Of a stretch of 64,000 bases of DNA, positions 21,860 to 34,900 are shown in pieces. The notes beneath the pieces are model-generated. The model ran no database searches. It was not told where the DNA came from and saw only the letters and a list, made by a program, of their open reading frames with translations. The position numbers and the translations under genes were made by a program. Source of the stretch: Liolophura sinensis (taxonomy: Eukaryota; Mollusca; Polyplacophora; Chitonida; Chitonidae); assembly GCF_032854445.1 (NCBI RefSeq), contig NC_088297.1, positions 19,231,127-19,295,126 of the forward strand. Direction: 5' to 3'. The stretch's first letter is position 1. Each line of letters opens with the position of its first letter.

Positions 21860-23210
21860 TTGTAAATGCCACAAATCTTACAAAAAGTATACTTTTTGTG
21901 AAGCAAGGCAGTCATGTTTTCTTAATTTCCCCTGACTATGGGTATTCATTCAATGAGGGGCATTACCTGCTGTTGGCAGACATAGGCCTACTTTGGACTC
22001 TTTCAACACCAAGTGCACAACACGTGTTCAAATTGGCATTCTGGTTTGCGTAAACAAGGATTTGCGTTCAGTGTGTATGGAACACATATGCGTGTATTAT
22101 TTTCCTTCTGAAGTATTTGATTTGCTTGATGAAAAACGTTTTCTACATGCAGCTTTGCCAAATATATGTTTTCTCGTTAACATTTGTTACATTTATTGGC
22201 AGATTGACAACTCCATTTTCTGAAGTGGTGGAACAGTTTACACTGTCATCACGTCAACAGCAGGAAGATTCATTTTGGGCTCATTAAAACATGGAACTTC
22301 AAGCAAAATGCAGGCCATCAATCCCAGACCTCATACAGAAATGCGTCCTACACCTCTCACAGACTTAAATGTACTATGCACAGTGATGCTCGAATGGCTA
22401 TTCTCAGGGACGTCCAAATACGGAGAAGAGTATCCCTGTGTTTTCTTTGTTTCAAGATAAATTACTTTTAAGTAAATAATTTAAACATATTCAGGAAAGT
22501 ACATATTGTAAGCATGGTGCAAAATCAACACATCTGGCATTATTACGATCATACTTATATGTTCATTCATTGACAAGGAAGAGTGCAAGTATCTCTTCAC
22601 AACACTAATAAATGATAGAACAAAAAGATATTTGTAATAATCAGCTCATTACATATCATTCTCCCTGATAGTACGAGTACATCAATGCAGAAAATGCAAA
22701 GCTCTTGCACACTTGTTAAAATGCAGGCAGAAAATAATATTTAAACTGTGTAATTTATATTACGTACTGTTGAATGACTTAAAATTTTACCCCAGAAGTT
22801 CATTTTTAGAGGCAAATAAATGTTGTCAGATATTACTTTTGGTGCGATAACTTATTTATTCCTTTAGGATATCTTTCTACCTTCCAAACAAACCGTAAAA
22901 CACCCTCCTAACATTAATAGAGCTTTCAGAATAAGGTACAATGTGCAACTTTTGTGATCGTCCGAATTTTAGATCATACACCATAAATTTCAAAAGTACT
23001 TTAACTGCCTTATTGGTATAAATGTTCAAGTTCCATTTCTTTGTCCATGTTCATTTGTAATATTTTTTGGTTAACTAAGTATAAATAAGAGGTTCAATAT
23101 TTATTTGTGTTGTGATCAAATTAATTTTATTTGTTGATGAGTGTGCATGATCAGTCAACAACAGTGACCTTTCATCCCCTTCACAATAGTGTCAGAACAG
23201 ATGAGGTAAA
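21860..23210. other. no gene recognised
   Basis: AT-rich. The frames at 21,993-22,460 have no domain or splice context. Confidence 0.4.
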
Positions 23211-23218
23211 CTGGTAAG

Positions 23219-23395
23219 GCCTCCGTGGTTAGCGGCGCAATGACCCATGAATCTCACACCAATGCGGTCGCTGTGAGCTCAAGTCCAGCTCATGCAGGCT
23301 TCCTGTCGTACGTGTGAGGAGGTCTGCTAGCAACCTGCAGAGGCCAGTGTGTTTCCCCAGACTCTGCCCGGTTTCCTACCACCAAATAAATAAAT
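23219..23395 (+). mobile_element. SINE-A with 3' core deleted
   Basis: Starts GGCCTCCGTGGTTAGC (shortened A-box region), CACCAATGCGGTCGCTGTGA, CAGCTCATGCAGGCTTCC and ACTCTGCCCGGTTTCC, then passes directly into AAATAAATAAATATA. The core normally between body and tail is missing. Confidence 0.85.
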
Positions 23396-23608
23396 ATAAA
23401 CTGAACAAAACACAGCATATATATATTGTGAGCATTGTATTCATTCAGGCACTTCTTCCCAGTAACTACTGTAACCTGTTTGATGTTACGTGTGGTCCAT
23501 ACCACAGCCAAATACACACTGAAACTTAGCATATTAAATGCATATCATTTTATATGTGTAGTTCAATAAGGAGTGTTGCACTTCTGACGGATTTGGCGCT
23601 GTTGTCTC

Positions 23609-24060
23609 CTACATTCCCTGGCGAAGAAGACTGGAGAGATATTTGAGACACATACAAGAGAGATGCCTTCTGGCACCTCGCACATCATGGGGACTAACTC
23701 CTTCCTTATATGGCAAAACTACCCAGTCATAACATCTGTGCTTTGTGACTACTGTTTCTTCACCGGTTTGGCTTTCATCCCTCAATTGACTGTTCACCCT
23801 CCTCCGACTGATGCCTACATGTGTACCATCACATGTCAGAACTTCGGGATATGGACCGGACCAGGGATTAACATGCTGGCGAAATCGATTCTCATCCTTG
23901 CAGTCCATGAGAAAAACAATGAGACAAATGTTAATTCATGAACTAGCAGACTTGGGACCTGTTGACCGGTATATGCAGTTCGCTTCCTTGCAGAAACTGG
24001 TAAATGAAATTCGACCCGGGAGGACTTTATTGCATCCAATACAGAGACCTTGAGTTGTTG
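23609..24060 (-). pseudogene. fragment of a transposon-like protein, frameshifted
   Basis: On the - strand the frame at 23,908-23,609 reads MDCKDENRFRQHVNPWSG..., VLTCDGTHVGISRRRVN, WVVLPYKEGVSPHDVRGARR. An upstream frame at about 24,040-23,940 (FCKEAN.IYRSTGP) seems to belong to the same protein. The CDGTHVGIS segment resembles catalytic-core contexts of large uncharacterised eukaryotic transposon-derived proteins (KDZ/DDE-like); this is from memory of family style and is uncertain. The fragment ends next to the G-run that starts the minisatellite. It is not an intact gene. Confidence 0.45.
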
Positions 24061-24067
24061 TTGGGGT

Positions 24068-27000
24068 GGGGGGGGGGGGGGGGGCTGTGGAAGGTGGGTT
24101 GTAGTGTGTTCATTATACAGACATGGGTGGGCTGTGGAAGGTGGGTTGTTGTGTGTTTATTATACAGACCTGGGTGGGCTGTGGAAGGTGGGTTGTAGTG
24201 TGTTCATTATACAGACCTGGGTGGGCTGTGGAAGATATGATGTTATGTGTTTATTATACAGACCTGGGTGGGCTATGGAAGGTGGGTTGTAGTGTGTTTA
24301 TTGTACCGAGACCCGGGTGGGCTATGGAAGGTGGGTTGTAGTGTGTTTTTTATACAGACCTTGGTGGGCTGTGGAAGGTGGGTTGTAGCGTGTTTATTAT
24401 ACAGATCTGGGTGGGGTGTGGAAGGTGGGTTGTTGTGTATTTACTATAGACCTTGGTGGGCTGTGGAAGGTGGGTTGTAGTGTGTTTATTATACAGACCT
24501 GGGTGGGCTGTGGAAGGTGGGTTGTTGTGTATTTACTATAGACCTGGGTGGGCTGTGGAAGGTGGGTTGTAGTGTGTTTATTATACAGACCTGGGTGGGG
24601 TGTGGAAGGTGGGTTGTTGTGTATTTACTATAGACCTGGGTGGGCTGTGGAAGGTGGGTTGTAGTGTGTTTATTATACAGACCTGGGTGGGGTGTGGAAG
24701 GTGGGTTGTTGTGTATTTACTATAGACCTGGGTGGGCTGTGGAAGGTGGGTTGTAGTGTGTTTATTATACAGACCTGGGTGGGCTGTGGAAGGTGGGTTG
24801 TAGTGTGTTTATTATACAGACCTGGGTGGGGTGTGGAAGGTGGGTTGTTGTGTATTTACTATAGACCTGGGTGGGCTGTGGAAGGTGGGTTGTAGTGTGT
24901 TTATTATACAGACCTTGGTGGGCTGTGGAAGGTGGGTTGTAGTGTGTTTATTATACAGACCTGGGTGGGGTGTGGAAGGTGGGTTGTTGTGTATTTACTA
25001 TAGACCTTGGTGGGCTGTGGAAGGTGGGTTGTAGTGTGTTTATTATACAGACCTGGGTGGGCTGTGGAAGGTGGGTTGTTGTGTATTTACTATAGACCTG
25101 GGTGGGCTGTGGAAGGTGGGTTGTAGTGTGTTTATTATACAGACCTGGGTGGGGTGTGGAAGGTGGGTTGTTGTGTATTTACTATAGACCTGGGTGGGCT
25201 GTGGAAGGTGGGTTGTAGTGTGTTTATTATACAGACCTAGGTGGGCTATGGAAGGCATGGTGTTGTGTGTTTATTACACAGACCTGGGTGGGGTGTGGAA
25301 AGTGGGTCGTAGTGTGTTTATTATACAGACCTGGGTGGGCTATCGAAGGTATGTTATGTGTTTATTATACAGGCCTGGGTGGGCAGTGGAAGGTGGGTTG
25401 TAATGTGTTTATTATACAGACCTGGGTGGGCTGTGGAGGGTGGGTTGTAGTGTGTTTATTATACAGACCTGGGTGGGCTATCGAAGGTATGTTATGTGTT
25501 TATTATACAGACCTGGGTGGGGTGTGGAAATGGGTTGTTGTGTGTTTATTATACAGACCTGGGTGGGCTATCGAAGATATGTTATGTGTTTATTATACAG
25601 ACCTGGGTGGGCTGTGGAAAGTGGGTTGTAGTGTGTTTATTATACAGACCTGGGTGGGCTATCGAAGGTATGTTATGTGTTTATTATACAGATCTGGGTG
25701 GGCTGTGGAAGGTGGGTTGTAATGTGTTAATTACACAGGCCTGGGTGGGCTGTAGTGTGTTTATTATACAGACCTGGGTGGGCTATCGAAGGTATGTTAT
25801 GTGTTTATTATCCAGACCTGGGTGGGGTGTGGAAGTGGGTGGTTGTGTGTTTATTATACAGACCTGGGTGGGCTGTGGAGGGTGGGTTGTAGTGTGTTTA
25901 TTATACAGACCTAGGTGGGTTGTAGTGTGTTTATTGTACAGACCTGGGTGGGCTATGGAAGGCATGGTGTTGTGTGTTTATTGTACAGACCTGGGTGGGG
26001 TGTGGAAGGTGGGTTGTTGTGTGTTTATTATACAGACCTGGGTGGGCTATCGAAGGTATGTTATGTGTTTATTATACAGACCTGGGTGGGCTGTGGAAGG
26101 TGGGTTGTAATGTGTTTATTATACAGACCTGGGTGGGCTGTGGAAGGTGGGTTGTAGTGTGTTCATTATACAGATTTGGGTGGGCTGTGGAGGGTGGGTT
26201 GTGTGTTTATTATACAGGCCTGGGTGGGTTGTAAAGTGTTTATTATACAGACCTGGGTGGGCTGTGGAAGGTATGATGTAGTGTTTATTATACAGGCCCA
26301 GGTGGGCTATTGAGGGTATGTTATGTGTTTATTATACAGACCTGGGTGGGCTGTGGAAGGTGGGTTGTAATGTGTTTATTATACAGACCTGGGTGGGCTG
26401 TGGAAGGTGGGTTGTAGTGTGTTCATTATACAGGTTTGGGTGGGCTGTGGAAGATATGATGTTATGTGTTTATTATACAGACCCGGGTGGGCTATGGAAG
26501 GTATGATGTAGCGTGTTTATTATGCAGACCCGTGTGGGGTGTAGTGTGTTTATTATACAGACCTGAGTGGGCTATGGAAGGCATGGTGTTATGTGTTTAT
26601 TATACAGACCTGGGTGGGCTGTGGAAGGTGGGTTGTAATGTGTTTATTATACAGACCTGGGTGGGCTGTGGAAGGTGGGTTGTAGTGTGTTCATTATACA
26701 GATTTGGGTGGGCAGTGGAGGGTGGGTTGTGTGTTTATTATACAGGCCTGGGTGGGTTGTAAAGTGTTTATTATACAGACCTGGGTGGGTTGTGGAAGGT
26801 ATGATGTAGTGTTTATTATACAGACCCGGGTGGGCTATTGAGGGTATGTTATGTGTTTATTATACAGACCTGGGTGGGCTGTGGAAGGTGGGTTGTAATG
26901 TGTTTATTATACAGACCTGGGTGGGCTGTGGAAGGTGGGTTGTAGTGTGTTCATTATACAGGTTTGGGTGGGCTGTGGAAGATATGATGTTATGTGTTTA

Positions 27001-28370
27001 TTATACAGACCCGGGTGGGCTATGGAAGGTATGATGTAGCGTGTTTATTATGCAGACCCGTGTGGGGTGTAGTGTGTTTATTATACAGACCTGAGTGGGC
27101 TATGGAAGGCATGGTGTTGTGTGTTTATTACACAGACCTGGGTGGGGTGTGGAAGTGGGTTGTTGTGTGTTTATTATACAGACCTGGATGGGCTGTGGTG
27201 GGTGGCTTGTAGTGTGTTTATTATACAGATCTAGGTGGGTTGTAATGCGTTTATTATACAGACCCGGGTGAGCTATGGAAGGCATGGTGTTGTGCGTTTA
27301 TTATACAGATCTGGGTGGGGTGTAGAAGGTGGGTTGTAGTGTGTTTATTATACAGACCTAGGTGGGTTTTAAAGTGTTTATTATACAGACCTGGGTGGGG
27401 TGTGGAAGGTGGGTTGTTGTGTGTTTATTATACAGACCTGGGTGGGCTATGGAAGGCATGGTGTTGTGTGCTTTTTATACAGACCTAGGTGGGATGTGGA
27501 AGGTGGGTTGTAGTATGCTTATTATACAGACCTGGGTGGGCTGTGGAAGGTGGGTTGTAGTGTGCTTTTTATACAGACCTGGGTGGGCCGTGGAAGGTAT
27601 GATGTAGTGTTTATTACACAGACCTGGCTGGGCTATGGAAGGCATGGTGTTGTGTGTTTATTATAAAGACCTGGGTGGGCTGTGGAAAGTGGGTTGTAGT
27701 GTGTTTATTATAAAGACCTGGGTGGGCTGTGGAAAGTGGGTTGTAGTGTGTTTATTATACAGATCTGGGTGGGCTATGGAAGGTGGGTTGTTGTGTGTTT
27801 ATTATACAGACCTGGGTGAGCTGTGGAAGGTGGGTTGTAGTGTGTTTATTATACAGACCTGGGTGGGCTGTGGAAAGTGGGTTGTAGTGTGTTCATAATA
27901 CAGACCTGGGTGGGGTGTGGAAGGTGGGTTGTAGTGTGTTCATAATACAGACCTGGGTGGGCTATGGAAGGTGGGTTGTAGTGTGTTGATTATACAGACC
28001 CGGGCGGGCTATGGAAGGTATGATGTAGGTTGTTTATTATACAGACCTGGGTGGTCTATTGAGGGTGGGTTGTAGTGTGTTTAATGTACTGAGATTCGGG
28101 TGGGCTATTAAAGGTGGATTGGAGTGTGTGTAGAGGGACCAAGGTGGGTTATGTACAGTGGGATGTAGACTGTTGAATGGTATATGGAAGTAGGTGTGCA
28201 AAAATTTGGACGAGCTATAAAAGGTGTTTTGTAATGTACAGGTATGTAGACCGACTAGGTTGGGCTGTGGAAGGTGGGCTATGGAAGGTGGGTTTAATAT
28301 GTAATGTATGTTGATTGTACGGAGTGTAAGATGGGGTGTAGTGTGTGCATTATACTGAGAGAATACTGAT
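24068..28370. repeat. large G-rich minisatellite, ~45-47 bp unit, roughly 90 copies
   Basis: The unit is approximately GACCTGGGTGGGCTGTGGAA plus GGTGGGTTGTAGTGTG plus TTTATTATACA (47 bp). A common 45-bp variant ends TTGTGTATTTACTATA. The array begins abruptly after a 17-G run (24,068-24,084), is most regular to about 28,080, then decays over about 290 bp. Nearly all G runs lie on the + strand. The long open frames across it (up to 204 codons) arise because the unit has few stop codons and its length is not a multiple of three; they are not genes. Confidence 0.97.
26059..27114. repeat. 528-bp higher-order repeat inside the minisatellite, two copies
   Basis: The order of variant units at 26,059-26,586 recurs at 26,587-27,114, exactly 528 bp later. 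Shared marks include the short GTGTTTATTATACAGGCCTG unit, TTGTAAAGTG, TATTGAGGGTATGTTATG, CATTATACAGGTTTGGGTGG and GTAGCGTGTTTATTATGCAG. Confidence 0.9.
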
Positions 28371-28717
28371 GTGAGTAGACGTGTAAAATGGGACCACGAG
28401 AAAAAAAGATATAAAATGGGAATGAAACAAAACACTCTATGTATTGCCCGGAGACTTGGTCGAGTTATGACAGCTATAGGCCTACTATGTTGTTTGTATT
28501 GGACTGGGATAGGCATGGGCTATTGCAGTATATGTGTTGTGTATATTGTACTTCTCACTGACAGTTAAATGTTTTTTGGAGGAAAAATAAATGATTTTTT
28601 TTTGTTCAACATGTCTTGAAATATTTTAGAAATGACAGCAGGTTGTAGATATAGATTACCTGGTGAACTGTCATTTTCCACTACAGGTAAATTGTTGTAA
28701 TGGGTGGCTCTCTGTTT
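28371..28717. other. flank between minisatellite and - strand gene
   Basis: No feature beyond a poly-T tract near 28,597. It is presumably the 3' UTR and downstream DNA of the - strand gene. Confidence 0.35.
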
Positions 28718-28999
28718 TCATTGTGCAATGTCAGCTGTGGTATATATTCTGTACCCTGGAGTGTTGTCATTCGCCATCAATGACTGACCACATTTGTGAA
28801 GGCAGCCCACAAAGCTACCCCCTTCAAAAGACTGTGTAACATCTGGATGGCCTGCTACATCCAGCAGATGATTCTTCACCGAGAAAAGAGCTGTGTTTTG
28901 ATGAGAAATCATGCCTGATTGCTTTAGCATCTTCTCAACATTCCACTCAAATTCAATGGCTCCATCAATTTGGTCCAGTTGTTTGGGGGTAAACAGTTT
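28718..28999 (-). CDS. terminal exon of the unrecognised gene
   Basis: 93 codons plus TGA, entered in phase 0 after CTGTTTTTTAG. The composition is protein-like (LFTPKQLDQIDGAIEFEWN, SFEGGSFVGCLHKCGQSL, NDNTPGYRIYTTADIAQ). Confidence 0.62.
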   Translation of the reverse strand, partial: KLFTPKQLDQIDGAIEFEWNVEKMLKQSGMISHQNTALFSVKNHLLDVAGHPDVTQSFEGGSFVGCLHKCGQSLMANDNTPGYRIYTTADIAQ

Positions 29000-31900
29000 C
29001 TAAAAAACAGAATGTTTAACACATAACTTATTATTGACACAGACTAAAGCCATTGTAAGCATGATTGTAGTACAGTGTGACACTTTGAATGGGACTATGG
29101 CTTTACAATACATATGTGTAACGATAAGTGTGTATTTACAGTTAGTATATAGCATTATAGCTTTATACTAACTGACCTGCACAAATGCACAGTATTACAT
29201 GACAAGCTGTACCTGCTCACATAACTGACAACATTGTTTATATGTGCACATTATATTTAATACTACTTATAACAAGGCATAAAAATATAGTTGTGTTAAT
29301 TTGTTTTAGCGGTATTGGACACAAATGTTTAACATTTTACTCTAGTATATGTTAATCAAAAATAAAAGCTTTTTATTGAAAATATTGACAGAATGATACC
29401 TAAGGACTGTCTGGAAACAGTCATCAAGCACTGTTCTAAAATGAGACAAAGCTCAGGTCAGAGCGAATGCACCCCAAGGGTATCCTACAACTGGTAAGCC
29501 ATTGGTTCGAAAGCTTGCCAAGATGATACACGTAAATTATTTGTGATTTGATAAAAAAAATGTGAAGTGGGACAACTTGTTTATATGTTTGGGATTTGAA
29601 ACTTTGATTTAGTAGCAAGGCTATTAAAGAGTTTCCCGCCTGTTGCAGACACATGAATGCAAAACTTATAATGCAAATATCAACACATCAAGGACTGAGG
29701 TCGTGAATTTGGTAATTTCTAGTACTTAATACAATTACAAAGCAAAAACAATGCAACATTAAACAAGTGTCATTTTGTCTTAATATGCATGTAAAACTTA
29801 TGCTCAATTCATACAAGTATATTTGGAGCATTAAATATTGTAGTACCCCTAAATAATACACCGTTGTGAATTTTGTAATATACTGTACCCTATTTCTTGT
29901 AATTTTTGGGACACCTGGTCTGCTCTTCTTTAAACTTAGTATACGTCATTGTAGCTGGAATATTTAGTTTGGCTTTCCTCACATGGTTATACCATCTAAC
30001 GAACAACTTATCTTTATTTTTCCCAAAAGCCAGGAAAGAAATGTAATATTATGATTTCAGCAAAACTAATATCTGTCCCAAAAATTAGAAGAATTAGGGT
30101 AACTAATATGTTAACAGCGCATGAGCTATGGAACATGTCTTTGTGTTGTATTCCCCATGTCTGCAAAACCTGAGCTCAGTACATGCAATACATATGTCTG
30201 CACGTTGACTGATAAATTCATTTGCTTATGCAATGGCACTGAGTTTTGTAGTTGGAGGAAACAATCCACGTTAAACCCCCAGCCTTGGCCATGCTTATAC
30301 TATGTTAGAATGAAAGGCACAGGGTATTGACAGCCCAATAGCACCCTGAGATACTGCATACCCTGACCTATACAAAGTGCCTATGATGTTTGGGAAAGCA
30401 GTAATTGCCTGCGAGCACTGGGATTGAACCTGCACTTTGTTTGCCGTGGGTGAGAATCAAACTGCTAACCATGCTTCATGTAGCTGTGTGCTTTTACAAG
30501 ACAAGTTGAGGCATCCATGTAGGGGTAGGCAGTAGTTGCAGCACCCGCAATTATTCCCACTGATGTTTGCCATTTGTATGACTTATTTGATTGGTGTTTT
30601 ATGCCTTACTCAAGAATCTTTCACTTATATGACGGTGGCCAGCATTATGGTGGGTGGAAACTGGGCAAAGCACAGGGGGAAACCCACGACCATCCACAGG
30701 TTGCTGGCAGACCTTCACAAGTACGGCCAGAGAGGAAGCCAGCATGAGCTGGACTTGACCATTTGTATGAAGCATGATGATTGAATGCTATGTGTTGCCC
30801 ACGGAAATGAAGAGTACCTGATTAAGTATATATGTACCTGGAGTGTAAGGGTACAGCAATCACACATGTGGTGCTTCACGGGCGAGCCAACAATAAAAGT
30901 TGAAAGACGGAATAAAAATAAACTAAATATTAAAGTGCTCCAAAGATGTACAGGAGAAACAGATAGCAGAAATAGTTAACTGTTGTATTTCTAATTTGAT
31001 AATGTTAAAGAATACCAGTAGGTTAATGACCATGCAACCTGCTGAAGAACTGAGTAATGGTTTGTTCACTTGCATAGGGTTTAATACCACATGGCACATT
31101 AATACCATGGCACATACTGTGTTTAATGGCGAATTTCCAAATGAGCAATATACATGTACTAGCCCCATGAGGTGATGTACTATGAACGAAAAAGTTGGAT
31201 TACTTTGAATGCTTCTGGTCTTTTACAGATTGCAGCTTTAGCCACATGCAGAATGCCCACAGTGTGGTTTACTAATGCCATAAGCTAAGATGACAAAATT
31301 GAATATTATATATAAAACACAAAGTATTATTTTAAATAACTAAGAACACATAATGTGGGTAGTGCGTGCACTATATAATAACAGCTAGCTCTGGAGGAAT
31401 GCACTTAACTGAAGCTAATGAGGCAATTATGAGCGCTGACCCTGGAGTTGCAGTGTCAGTTGTGCAGTACATAGTTTAATTTGGTTTTTAAGATTTGCAA
31501 GTCAATTGCATGTGTTGTTGAATGTGGCAGAATGCTTCTAATTTGTTTGTTAATGCTTTACTAATTGATGACTCGTATAATGTTCATGAGTATTATGGGT
31601 TGATGAAACAGGAGTGCCCATGGAAAACCACAATTTATTTGGTGTTTTACACCACACTGAAGAATATTTCGCTTATACGCCAGCAGACTGCGTTATGGTG
31701 GAAGGAAACTGAGCTCGCAACCCATGACTACCTGCAAGTTGTTGTCAGACCTTGCCGCCTACGACCGCAGAGGACATTGGTGACAGGCGAATAGCTTTGA
31801 ATACAGGCAGCTGACAAGGGCCATACATGAACTCTGTTAAGACTACAGCTGAGAGGAGATGGGTGAGTATTATGATGTTGCAAGTTTATTTACTGATTTG

Positions 31901-34900
31901 ATTGGTGTTTTACAATGGACTAAGAAATATTTCACTTATTCGACAGCGGCAAGCATTATGGTGGAAACGGGTGAGAGTACAGGGGAACTTAGTTCGCAAA
32001 TATAAACCAATTTTTGATGACATGTTGTGTTCGAACAGGCACAAAAATGAACAAGCTGTTTAACAGGCCAAATGTACGCACCAACGGCAAATGCAATTTA
32101 GTGACACCAATTTTGTACTGATAGTGTACTCATCTACAAACCATAACACTGACGGCTGCTGTGGTATTACTGTCTATACTGTAAATGTATTGGCAACCAT
32201 TATACTTTATACTTTATGGCTTGCAATAATGGGTTAAATGCTGAACTGTAACAGATTAAAGCAACTGTGTCACAAGTTTATTACGAGAATGACATTTGGA
32301 AGTATTGCAGGTGGGAGAACTTATTTGTGTTCTATGCAAGGTGGATGTCAGCATCTGGCTTACATCATGGTTAACAAAGATCTTGAAGATGACTTTGAAC
32401 GAATCTGTAATATAATAAAGCTACAGGTTAGAAAACTATGTACATGAGTTAGAAAGTAGTATGTACATAGAAAACTATGTATCAGAAATGACATGATAAC
32501 ATTAACTGAAAAGATCCCTTTGATGTATTTACATATTTGTTAGCTTGATTACACTTCAATTTTGTAAAAGTGTTGCCTACATGATTTACATACACTATGC
32601 TAAGGGAGGGCATGAGATGACCACTGATGCTACAAATGGCTGTGCCTTCAATAATATTTAATGTGGCACTGTTACAAAAATGTAACTACATGCACATATT
32701 TGGAAAGGATTTTATTAAAATTAACTGGTTTCGTGTGAGAATTGACTGTAAACAAAAGAACTACTGTTACCAAATAATTGAAACACCTGCAGATACACAG
32801 TGCATGTAAATGTAGCAACAAGGAACGTAGAATTGTGAGGAAGAAACCAGTGCAGAGAGACACGTTAACAAGACGGATTACTAATACTGGCACAGTTTCT
32901 TGGATCTACATATACACATGTAACCAAATTGACCCTGTTTTATGAATGATGAGAAGAACCATTATGAAGCTGCACTGATGGAGAGGCAATATGATGAACT
33001 GTGAAACAATGATATACCATATGGAATTGACTTAAGCTGATTTTGGTTTGAAGCAATAACGAGGACCATATGTAGAAAAGACTAGAAGATTGTGATGCCA
33101 ACTTTAAACAGAACACTTTATGAAATTCAACTAAAAGTGACGCTTCTGAGAGTCTTGAAGTGTGTGAATAAAAGAAATTGGTGTGAAAACAAAAAACTTT
33201 TTAGTGATAACCTGTGATATTTTTGCTCAATATGTTAGCTAGTTTTAATACAGCTTGATTAGTTTGGGAGACCAACTGTTTTGTGGCTCTAAATTCAATG
33301 GCTCTACATACGGTCCCGATACTGCATAATATTTTATTATTTTACTGAAGCCATAGCTGTGCACAGAAAAAAAAAAACAATAGGCCTTTGGCAAGCAGCT
33401 GATGAGCTTTGCCACAAGCAACACACAGGTTTTGACTGGCAGAACTAGATCAGTGACTTCTATGTTGTGTGAATGTTCCTCCTGATAACGACCACACAAG
33501 CATGGTTTATGACTTATTGTACACTTAAGGAGCCACAAAACTTAAAGAGTTTTGAAAATGTAAAACTGCCTTCCAGAGTGGGGTGGGAATATGTACCTTG
33601 TGTATACCAGCAACTGGAAGGCAAGCGCCTTAACCACTGGGCCACAGCTCGCTACCTGTAATACATTGGTTAAACCAGTGGTTTAACTTAGAATTGGTAG
33701 CATGACTACCAAAGAGCTAGCCTGTATGAAGGTAATGCTCAATGCATAATAAACTGAAATGATGAATTTGGTACTTTACGGTAATTAATATTCTCACAGA
33801 GATTTATATGTATGTAATACTTTAAGTCAATACATCAAAATAATTTTCAAGATACCCACCCTAACACTTTGTTTAACAGTGATTCTAATATACAATACAA
33901 AAGTCAGGAATTCCATAATTTATGGTACTTGATATGCACACATCCAATCAACGATGGATTATCCCCGTCATGATTTATTTATTTATTTGATTGGTGTTTT
34001 ACGCCGTACTCAAGAATATTTCACTTATATGACGGCGGCCAGCATTATGGTGGGTGGAAACCGGGCAGAGCCCGGGGAACCCACCACCATCCGCAGGCTG
34101 CTGGCAGACCTTCCCATATATGGCCGGAGAGGAAGCCAGCATGAGCTGGACTTGAACTCACAGCGACCGCATTGGTGAGAGACTCCTGGGTCAATGGTCA
34201 TTACGCTGCGCTAGTGCGCTAACTGACTGAGCCACGGAGGCCCCTCCCCATCATAAAATTAAGCACTACATGTGTGCAAACCCTGAGCTCAACACATGCA
34301 GTAGTTTTTGAGAAACCACTCTAAACACTTTGGTTAACATTAATCTTAAACATCACACACTCAGTCAGGAATTCAGTAATTTACGGTACTTAATACGCAC
34401 ACATCCCATCAATGATGAATATTCCCCTCTAGCTATTGTGCTCTGTATGTGTATAAACCCTGAGCTAAATACCTGCAGTCCCTTTTAAGACACTACCCTC
34501 TAATATTTTAACATTGTTTTTTTTTCTATTTTAACCGGATGCTGATGCTGAACCCCAGGGTATAACAAAAGCCATTTCAGGAGAAAAAAATGCAGCATGT
34601 AAAGGATATACATATATACAGCTATACATAAGCCACAGATGGGTGAACATGAGAACAAAATATGTTTAGAATTTGTATGATTTTAATAGTCATGAGACTG
34701 CAATAAACTGAGGAAAAACAACTAAAGCCATATGTTGATTAGAACCTGCATTGGTAATACATGACATGTTCATAGCCACATAAAGGCCTAGTTAATTGAA
34801 CTGTTGATCAGTTGTTGGGAACCAGAACAATATAGTCGCTGTACAAAGACAGTAAAGCTTAGCATAGATTTTCTGGACATAGTTTATGAAACTTTACACA

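Noticed and set aside
24004-27898. Many overlapping open frames (up to 204 codons) reading VGCGRWVVVCLLYRPGW-like repeats
   Set aside because: They follow the minisatellite. Its 45-47-bp unit has few stops and shifts frame every unit, so all three + frames stay open. There is no plausible start context, domain or codon pattern.
30410-30490. Possible tRNA on the - strand (GGTTCAATCCC)
   Set aside because: B box present but no matching acceptor stem or anticodon arm; more likely a SINE head.
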